From an uncultured Pseudoxanthomonas sp. (lineage in GTDB: Bacteria; Pseudomonadota; Gammaproteobacteria; Xanthomonadales; Xanthomonadaceae), in contig CALJUL010000125.1 in the NCBI GenBank assembly GCA_937975725.1, positions 1 through 22,670 of the forward strand: a stretch of 22,670 nucleotides of DNA, written 5' to 3'. This document shows positions 17,023 to 22,670 of this stretch, one piece after another. Every line of letters begins with the position of its first letter. The stretch's first letter is position 1. The position numbers and the translations under genes were made by a program. Below the pieces are notes generated by a model, which was given only the letters and a program-made list of their open reading frames with translations, had not been told where the DNA came from and did not search any database.

Positions 17023-17855
17023 CAAGCCGCCGCGCGCACGTAGAAGCGCCGGGTGCCGCCCTCGCCGGCGCGCTCTTCCACGGTGAAGTGGCGCGGATGC
17101 GCCTTCAGCAGGTCGCTGAGTTTCTTGTGGCCGTACAGGCGGGTATCGAAATCCGGGCGCACCTTGTTGAGGTAGCTGCCCACGCTGCCGAGGAAGGCCC
17201 AGCCCTGGTCGTCACTGGCTTCCTCGATGGCCTGGCGTATCAGCCGCAGCGGCAGCGATTCGTGCTTGCCCGGTTCTGCCGCCACCGGCGCCGCGGTCGG
17301 CTCGGCCTGCGCCGCGGGCTTCTTCGTGGCCGGCCTGCCAGCCTTCTTCGCGGGCTTCGACGGCGGCGGCGGCGGCGCGGGCACCTCGGCGCGCAGCACT
17401 TCGGTGTAGATGAACTTGTCGCAGGCCTGCACGAAGGCGTCCGGCGTCTTGCGCTCGCCGAAGCCGTACACGGTCAGCCCTTCCTCGCGCAGACGCTGGG
17501 CCAGGCGGGTGAAGTCGCTGTCGCTGGACACCAGGCAAACGCCGTCGAACCGGCGCGTATACATCAGGTCCATCGCGTCGATGATCAGCGAACTGTCGGT
17601 GGCGTTCTTGCCGCTGGTGTAGGCGAACTGCTGCACCGGGTTGATCGAGTGCTTCAGCAGCGCCTGCTTCCACTGGGTCATGCGGGTACTGGTGAAGTCG
17701 CCGTAGATGCGTTTCACGCTGGCCACGCCGTACTTGGCGACTTCGGCCAGCAGGCCCTCGATGACGGCGGGCTGGGCGTTGTCGGCGTCGATCAGCACCG
17801 CAAGCCGCGGTTGTTCGTCGTCGTTTTCGGGCCGGGTGGCCGGACGGCTTTTCAT
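17022..17855 (-). CDS. NYN-domain (LabA/DUF88) putative RNase with C-terminal OST-HTH/LOTUS domain
   Basis: 277 residues from ATG 17855, preceded by GGAG; the longer frame upstream runs antisense into the tldD-like gene and is not real. Residues 17-152 form a PIN-like NYN domain with acidic residues D23 and D25 (AVLIDADN), D87 (ATDSSLIIDAMD) and D112/D114 (VSSDSDF), typical metal-binding positions of this nuclease fold. A Pro/Ala/Lys-rich linker covers about 158-198. Residues 200-277 look like an OST-HTH/LOTUS RNA-binding domain (LPLRLIRQAIEEA...GWAFLGSVGSYL...YGHKKLSDLL...FYV). It is probably a cytoplasmic RNA-cleaving or RNA-binding protein; its targets are unknown. It overlaps the DUF938 gene by one base and is divergent from the first tldD-like gene. 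Confidence 0.9.
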   Translation of the reverse strand: MKSRPATRPENDDEQPRLAVLIDADNAQPAVIEGLLAEVAKYGVASVKRIYGDFTSTRMTQWKQALLKHSINPVQQFAYTSGKNATDSSLIIDAMDLMYTRRFDGVCLVSSDSDFTRLAQRLREEGLTVYGFGERKTPDAFVQACDKFIYTEVLRAEVPAPPPPPSKPAKKAGRPATKKPAAQAEPTAAPVAAEPGKHESLPLRLIRQAIEEASDDQGWAFLGSVGSYLNKVRPDFDTRLYGHKKLSDLLKAHPRHFTVEERAGEGGTRRFYVRAAA

Positions 17856-17922
17856 GCGCACGCTCCACGCTGCGGAAGGCCGCATTGTGCACCACCGGCG
17901 ACGCCGGCATGACCGCGGCCAC

Positions 17923-17952
17923 TTGACGCTGCCGGGGTGGCCGCCGAAAGTC
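17923..17952 (+). promoter_or_regulatory. Possible promoter of the first tldD-like gene
   Basis: TTGACG (17923-17928) is a good -35; the hexamer 18 bp downstream (AAAGTC) is a poor -10. The second tldD-like gene also has TTGACGC about 120 bp before its start with an A-rich hexamer at the same 18-bp distance, which is the main support. Confidence 0.3.
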
Positions 17953-17979
17953 CCGGGTTCCCGCAGACCGGACCGATCC

Positions 17980-19608
17980 ATGCAGCGACGCGACTTCCTC
18001 TCCCTCGGCGGCCTGACCCTGGCGGGGCTGGCGCTGCCCGGCACGCGCGTGATCGCCGCCGAGGCCCTGCTGGAACCGGGCGACACGGCGAAGAAGAAGC
18101 GCCTCGCCGACGCGGCGCTGGCCGCCGCCACCGCCGCCGGCGCGAGCTACTGCGACGTGCGCATCGGCCGCTACCTGCGGCAATCGGTGATCACCCGCGA
18201 GGACAAGGTGCTGAACGTGGTGAACACCGAATCCTCCGGCGTCGGCGTGCGCGTGATCGCGCAAGGCGCCTGGGGCTTCGCCGCCACCCACGACCAGAGC
18301 CCGGACAGCGTGGCCGCCGCGGCGCGGCAGGCGGTGGCCATCGCCCGCGCCAACGCGCGCATCCAGGACCGGCCGGTTCGACTGGCGCCGCTGGCGGGTG
18401 TGGGCGAAGCGGCGTGGCGCACGCCCATCGTCAAGAACGCGATGGCGGTGCCGGTGAAGGAGAAAGTGGACCTGCTGCTGGACGCCAACGCCACCGCACT
18501 GGCGGCGGGCGCCAGCTTCGCCGCCTCGCGCATGTTCGTCATCAACGAGCAGAAGTATTTCGCCAGCACCGATGGTTCCTACATCGACCAGGACGTGCAC
18601 CGCATCTGGGTGCCGTTCACCGTGACCGTGGTGGACAAGGCCAGCGGCCGGTTCAAGACCCGCGACGGACTGTCCGCGCCGATGGGCATGGGCTACGAGT
18701 ACCTGGACGCCAATCCGGCCGACAAGTTCGCCCTGCCCGGCGGCGTGGTCGCCTACGGCGCGTCCTACGACCTGCGCGAGGACATCGTGGCGGCGGCGAA
18801 GCAGGCACGCGCCAAGCTGACCGCGCCGTCGGTGAAGCCGGGCAAGTACGACCTGGTGCTGGATCCGTCCAACCTGTTCCTGACCATCCACGAGAACGTC
18901 GGCCATCCGCTGGAACTGGACCGCGTGCTCGGCTACGAGGCCAACTACGCCGGCACCAGCTTCGCCACGCTGGACAAGCGTGAGCAGCGCTTCCGATGGG
19001 GCAGCCCCATCGTCAACTTCACCGCCGACAAGACCGAACCGCGCAGCCTGGGCGCGGTGGGCTACGACGACGAAGGCGTGAAGACCCGCCGCTGGGACCT
19101 GGTGAAGGACGGCGTGCTGGTCAACTACCAGGCCACCCGCGACGAAGTGCACCTCCTCGGCGAGGACGCCTCGCACGGGTGCAGCTATGCGGATTCGTGG
19201 AGCAGCGTGCAGTTCCAGCGCATGGCCAACGTGTCGCTGGCGCCGGGCAAGGCGCCGCTGAGCGTGGCGGAGATGGTCGGGGACGTGGAGAACGGCGTCT
19301 ACATCCACGGCCGCGGCTCGTATTCCATCGACCAGCAGCGCTACAACGCCCAGTTCGGCGGCCAGCTCTGCTTCGAGATCAAGGACGGCCGGGTGACCCG
19401 GCAGATCGAGGACGCCGCCTACCAGATCCGCACGCCGGAATTCTGGAACGCCTGCGCGGCCATCTGCGACGCGCGCGACTACCGCCTGGGCGGCTCGTTC
19501 TTCGACGGCAAGGGCCAGCCCAGCCAGGTCTCCGCCGTCTCGCACGGTTCGGCGACGACGCGCTTCAACGGCGTCAACATCATCAATACGGCGCGGTCGC
19601 TGGGGTGA
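17980..19608 (+). CDS. Tat-exported TldD-like metallopeptidase, copy 1
   Basis: 542 residues. The N-terminus MQRRDFLSLGGLTLAGLALPGTRVIAAE is a twin-arginine signal (RRDFL plus a moderately hydrophobic stretch and basic spacing). The mature part is a TldD/PmbA domain: DVRIGRYLRQSVITREDKV and GVGVRVIAQGAWGFAAT in the N-terminal half. The zinc motif H304-E305-NVG-H309 (HExxxH) and a conserved Cys in NACAAIC, candidate third zinc ligand, lie in the C-terminal half. TldD proteins pair with TldE to degrade or trim peptides, for example microcin B17 maturation and CcdA degradation in E. coli. Export of a TldD is atypical of that model. It is followed by a paralogue and a TldE-like gene. Several segments are nucleotide-identical to copy 2. 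Confidence 0.9.
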   Translation: MQRRDFLSLGGLTLAGLALPGTRVIAAEALLEPGDTAKKKRLADAALAAATAAGASYCDVRIGRYLRQSVITREDKVLNVVNTESSGVGVRVIAQGAWGFAATHDQSPDSVAAAARQAVAIARANARIQDRPVRLAPLAGVGEAAWRTPIVKNAMAVPVKEKVDLLLDANATALAAGASFAASRMFVINEQKYFASTDGSYIDQDVHRIWVPFTVTVVDKASGRFKTRDGLSAPMGMGYEYLDANPADKFALPGGVVAYGASYDLREDIVAAAKQARAKLTAPSVKPGKYDLVLDPSNLFLTIHENVGHPLELDRVLGYEANYAGTSFATLDKREQRFRWGSPIVNFTADKTEPRSLGAVGYDDEGVKTRRWDLVKDGVLVNYQATRDEVHLLGEDASHGCSYADSWSSVQFQRMANVSLAPGKAPLSVAEMVGDVENGVYIHGRGSYSIDQQRYNAQFGGQLCFEIKDGRVTRQIEDAAYQIRTPEFWNACAAICDARDYRLGGSFFDGKGQPSQVSAVSHGSATTRFNGVNIINTARSLG

Positions 19609-19904
19609 GCGGGACCATCGGCTTCCGCCTCTCCCGCCAGAATCACTGACAGCGACAAGCAGGACGGACCCGGCCGGCGCCGGGACGACGACATGGGGAA
19701 TGCCCGGAGGCCGGCGCACACGGACCGGCGGCCCTCGCGCCTGCCCGCGCGGCGGCTTCCGCGCCTATGCCGAAAGTCATTTGACGCCCTCTCCGCCCGG
19801 CGGCAAGAATCGCGGACGCCCTGCGCCGTGCCGGCAGGCGCCCGACCGCTTCCGTCGCAGTCCCGTCCCGCGCGTGCGCGGGCCTCATCCGGTGGAGAAC
19901 AGCC
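19609..19904. other. Spacer between the two tldD-like genes
   Basis: 296 bp without a credible CDS; the short GC-rich frames here lack ribosome-binding sites. It contains the putative promoter at 19781-19810 and the ribosome-binding site before TTG 19905. I see no clear terminator for copy 1. Confidence 0.5.
19781..19810 (+). promoter_or_regulatory. Putative promoter of the second tldD-like gene
   Basis: TTGACG (19781-19786), 18-bp spacer, AAGAAT (19805-19810, 4 of 6 to consensus), about 95 bp before the start codon. Confidence 0.45.
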
Positions 19905-21539
19905 TTGCAACGACGTGACTTCCTGGCCCTGACCGGCCTCAGCGTGGGCGGCCTGATGGTGCCGTCCTTCCTCGGCAAGGCCATCGCCGCCGAGCAGCTC
20001 CAGTCCACCCTCGACGTCGCCTTCAAGAAGCGCCTGGCCGACGCCGCCCTGGCTGCCGCCAAGCAGGCCGGCGCCACCTACTGCGACGTGCGCATCGGCC
20101 GCTACCTGCGCCAGTTCGTGATCACCCGCGAGGACAAGGTGCAGAACGTGGTGAACACCGAGTCCACTGGCGCCGGCATCCGCGTGATCGCCAACGGCGC
20201 CTGGGGCTTCGCCGCCACCAACACCCTGACCGCCGAAGGCGTGGCCAATGCCGCGCGCCAGGCCGCGGCCATCGCCAAGGCCAACAGCAAGGTCCAGACC
20301 GCGCCGGTGCAACTGGCCAAGGCGCCGGGCTTCGGCGAGGTGGCGTGGAAGACGCCGATCAGGAAGAACGCGATGGAAGTGCCGATCAAGGACAAGGTCG
20401 ACCTGCTGCTGGGCGTCAACGCCGCAGCGATCAACGCCGGCGCCGACTTCGTCAACTCGATGATGTTCCTGGTCAACGAGCAGAAGTACTTCGCCAGCAC
20501 CGACGGCTCCTACATCGACCAGGACGTGCACCGCATCTGGGTGCCGATGACGGTCACCGCCATCGACAAGGCCAGCGGCAAGTTCCGCACCCGCGACGGC
20601 CTGTCCTCGCCGATGGGCCTGGGCTACGAATACCTGGACGGCGACGCCGCGCAGAAATTCACCACGCCCAACGGCGTCGTCAACTACGGCCTGTCCTACG
20701 ACATGAAGGAGGACGCCATCGCCGCGGCCAAGCAGGCGCGCGCCAAGCTGGCCGCGCCGTCGGTCAAGCCGGGCAAGTACGACCTGGTGCTGGACCCCTC
20801 GCACACCTGGCTGACCATCCACGAATCGGTCGGCCACCCGCTGGAACTGGACCGCGTGCTCGGCTACGAGGCCAACTACGCCGGCACCAGCTTCGCCACG
20901 CTGGACAAGCGCGAGCAGCGCTTCCAGTACGGCAGCGACCAGGTGACCATCTTCGCCGACAAGACCCAGCCCGGCAGCCTGGGCGCGGTGGGCTACGACG
21001 ACGAGGGCGTGAAGACCAAGCGCTGGGACCTGATCTCCGGCGGCAAGCTGGTGGACTACCAGACCATCCGCGACCAGGCCCACATCCTGGGCAAGACCGA
21101 ATCCGACGGCTGCTGCTACGCCGACTCGTGGAGCAGCGTCCAGTTCCAGCGCATGGCCAACGTCTCGCTGGCCCCGGGCAAGCAGAAGCTGTCCGTGGCC
21201 GACATGGTCAAGGACGTGGAGAACGGCATCTACATCATCGGCGACGGCTCGTTCTCGATCGACCAGCAGCGCTACAACGCCCAGTTCGGCGGCCAGCTCT
21301 TCTACGAGATCAAGGACGGCAAAATCACCCGGCAGATCGAGGACGTGGCCTACCAGATCCGCACGCCGGAATTCTGGAACGCCTGCGCCGCCGTCTGCGA
21401 CGAGAGCGACTACCGCCTGGGCGGCTCGTTCTTCGACGGCAAGGGCCAGCCCGGCCAAGTGTCGGCGGTCTCGCACGGCTCGTCCACCGCGCGCTTCAAC
21501 GGCATCAACGTCATCAACACCGCCCGCTCGCTCGGCTGA
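19905..21539 (+). CDS. Tat-exported TldD-like metallopeptidase, copy 2
   Basis: 544 residues from TTG 19905, supported by GGTGGAG at 19891-19897 and by the alignment of its N-terminus with copy 1 (MQRRDFLALTGLSVGGLMVPSFLGKAIAAE, a twin-arginine signal). The domain order equals copy 1: TldD N-terminal domain, the zinc motif H306-E307-SVG-H311, and the C-terminal NACAAVC segment with the candidate Cys ligand. Both copies keep the catalytic residues, so neither looks like a decayed duplicate. Copy 2 is only 23 bp upstream of the TldE-like gene, making these two the likely core pair. The substrate is unknown; no RiPP precursor gene was identified nearby. Confidence 0.9.
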   Translation: MQRRDFLALTGLSVGGLMVPSFLGKAIAAEQLQSTLDVAFKKRLADAALAAAKQAGATYCDVRIGRYLRQFVITREDKVQNVVNTESTGAGIRVIANGAWGFAATNTLTAEGVANAARQAAAIAKANSKVQTAPVQLAKAPGFGEVAWKTPIRKNAMEVPIKDKVDLLLGVNAAAINAGADFVNSMMFLVNEQKYFASTDGSYIDQDVHRIWVPMTVTAIDKASGKFRTRDGLSSPMGLGYEYLDGDAAQKFTTPNGVVNYGLSYDMKEDAIAAAKQARAKLAAPSVKPGKYDLVLDPSHTWLTIHESVGHPLELDRVLGYEANYAGTSFATLDKREQRFQYGSDQVTIFADKTQPGSLGAVGYDDEGVKTKRWDLISGGKLVDYQTIRDQAHILGKTESDGCCYADSWSSVQFQRMANVSLAPGKQKLSVADMVKDVENGIYIIGDGSFSIDQQRYNAQFGGQLFYEIKDGKITRQIEDVAYQIRTPEFWNACAAVCDESDYRLGGSFFDGKGQPGQVSAVSHGSSTARFNGINVINTARSLG

Positions 21540-21562
21540 CCGGCGCAAGGAGATCCCAGAAC

Positions 21563-22670
21563 ATGAGCATCCTCACCGAAGCGCAGGCCAAGGCCATCCT
21601 GGACAAGGTCATCGCGCTGTCCAAGGCCGACGAGTGCACCGCCTCCCTCAGCGGCTCCATCGACGGCAACATCCGTTTCGCCCTGAACAACGTCTCCACC
21701 AGCGGCATCGTCAGCAACGCCGACCTGGCCGTGCAGGTGGCCTTCGGCAAGCGCACCGGCGTGGCGACGATCAACGAGTTCGACGACGCCTCGCTGGAGC
21801 GCGTGGTCCGCCGCGCCGAGGACCTGGCGCGGCTGGCGCCGGAGAACCCCGAGTTCATGCCGGCCGTGGAGAAGCAGACCTACACGCCCAGCCCCACCTT
21901 CAGCGAATCCACCGCCGCCATCACCCCGGAATTCCGCGCCCAGGTCGCCGCCGATTCCATCGGCCCGTGCAAGGCCGAGAAGCTGATCGCCGCCGGCTTC
22001 CTGGAGGACGGGCAGAGCTTCGTCGCCTTCGCCAACAGCAAGGGCAACTTCGGCTACCAGAAGGCCACCGCGTTCAACTACACCTGCACGGTGCGCACCG
22101 AGGACGGCCGCGGCTCCGGCTGGGTCGGCCGCAACCTGAAGGACGCCAGCGACTTCAAGGCCGGCAGCGATATCCGCACCGCGATGCGCAAGGCCAGCGA
22201 ATCGGCCGAGGCCAAGGCGCTGGAGCCGGGCAAGTACACGGTGATCCTGGAACCGGCTGCGGCCGCGGGCCTGATCTCCTTCATGATGAACTTCTTCGAC
22301 GCGCGCCAGGCCGACGAGGGCCGCAGCTTCCTGTCGAAGAAGGGCGGCGGCAACAAGCTGGGCGAACAGGTCTACGACCCGCGCGTGAACATCAGCGCCG
22401 ACCCCTGGCACCCGGAAGCCCCGGTGATGCCGTGGGACAACGAGGGCCTGCCGCGCGAGAAGATGGCCATCGTCGAGAACGGCAAGGTGGTCAACCTGGA
22501 GTACTCGCGCTACTGGGCGCAGAAGCAGGGCAAGCGCGCGATCGGTTCGCCCGGCAACCTGCTGGTGGCCGGCGGCGACAAGTCCACCGCCGAGCTGGTT
22601 GCCGGCACGCAGAAGGGCATCCTGGTCACGCGCACCTGGTACATCCGCATGGTCGACCCGCAGACCGTGC
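21563..22670 (+). CDS. TldE/PmbA-like partner protein (cut by right edge)
   Basis: 369 complete codons from ATG 21563, preceded by AAGGAG (21547-21552); no stop in the window. The N-terminus MSILTEAQAKAILDKVIALSK has neither a Tat nor a Sec signal. The TldD/PmbA fold is recognisable (NIRFALNNVSTSGIVSNADLAVQVAFGKRTGVAT; PGKYTVILEPAAAAGLISFM; WVGRNLKD). The stretch PAAAAGLISFM occupies the place of HExxxH, so it is a non-catalytic TldE-type subunit. In E. coli, TldE forms a heterodimer with TldD and shapes the catalytic chamber. The 23-bp gap from copy 2 indicates one operon. The mismatch between its missing signal and the Tat signals on its partners is notable. Confidence 0.88.
   Translation, partial: MSILTEAQAKAILDKVIALSKADECTASLSGSIDGNIRFALNNVSTSGIVSNADLAVQVAFGKRTGVATINEFDDASLERVVRRAEDLARLAPENPEFMPAVEKQTYTPSPTFSESTAAITPEFRAQVAADSIGPCKAEKLIAAGFLEDGQSFVAFANSKGNFGYQKATAFNYTCTVRTEDGRGSGWVGRNLKDASDFKAGSDIRTAMRKASESAEAKALEPGKYTVILEPAAAAGLISFMMNFFDARQADEGRSFLSKKGGGNKLGEQVYDPRVNISADPWHPEAPVMPWDNEGLPREKMAIVENGKVVNLEYSRYWAQKQGKRAIGSPGNLLVAGGDKSTAELVAGTQKGILVTRTWYIRMVDPQTV

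Larger units (their letters stand above)
18907..20911. repeat. Perfect 74-bp direct repeat between the tldD-like paralogues
   Basis: Bases 18907-18980 equal 20838-20911 exactly, immediately after the HExxxH codons (PLELDRVLGYEANYAGTSFA region). The rest of the two genes shows numerous substitutions, so this block stands out. Confidence 0.85.

Noticed and set aside
19693..19932. Small ORFs in the spacer between the tldD-like genes as possible TldDE-processed peptide precursors
   Set aside because: There is no ribosome-binding site, no leader/core pattern of Cys/Ser/Thr residues, and the frames run into the start of the next gene; composition is typical of random GC-rich DNA.
19479..21548. 689-residue minus-strand frame over the second tldD-like gene
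   Set aside because: It mirrors the similar antisense frame opposite the first copy only because the sense genes are paralogous; no recognisable domain.

Overview
This is a GC-rich chromosomal segment (mostly G/C third positions) that looks like a gammaproteobacterium of the Xanthomonadaceae (Pseudoxanthomonas, Lysobacter, Luteimonas or Stenotrophomonas type). The reasons are the membrane-anchored cytochrome c5 beginning MHNYDLEFLKRFS, the zwf-pgl pair, the large DUF11 surface protein, and GTAG-headed palindromic REP elements of the kind described in Stenotrophomonas. The genus assignment is inference. No rRNA, tRNA, CRISPR array, insertion sequence or prophage gene was seen.

Layout. Bases 1-3083 (minus) are the N-terminal part of a giant secreted repeat protein with two prealbumin-like and at least seven DUF11 modules, running off the left edge. 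At 3460-6641 a GntR/UTRA regulator (minus) and zwf-pgl (plus) diverge from a 128-bp region holding two copies of TGGTA-N6-TGGTA in opposite orientation. Next come a cytochrome c5 gene with its own promoter and terminator, and a secreted ExeM/NucH-like nuclease. Bases 9143-9900 are a REP-rich stretch around a small DUF1653 gene (minus). Then come a secreted gamma-glutamyltransferase-family enzyme and, upstream of it, a TPR protein (minus, operon-like). Diverging from these is a 1236-residue fused indolepyruvate ferredoxin oxidoreductase (plus) with a Clp/CRP-like box in its promoter region. A 193-bp nested perfect palindrome (16233-16425) follows and overlaps the stop codon of a DUF938 methyltransferase (minus), which is translationally coupled to an NYN/OST-HTH putative RNase gene (minus).

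The right end (17980-22670) is the most interesting part. Two tandem paralogues of the TldD metalloprotease both carry twin-arginine signal sequences and intact HExxxH motifs. They are followed 23 bp downstream by a TldE/PmbA-like partner with no signal sequence and no HExxxH, cut by the right edge. In E. coli TldD/TldE is a cytoplasmic heterodimer, so this arrangement suggests a Tat-exported version in which the signal-less subunit travels with its partner.

How the genes work together: zwf and pgl are consecutive steps of the oxidative pentose phosphate/Entner-Doudoroff entry, and the divergent GntR regulator is the obvious candidate controller. The DUF938 and NYN genes form one transcription unit. 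The TldD-TldD-TldE genes form another functional unit. The remaining genes look like independent housekeeping or secreted functions separated by REP elements.
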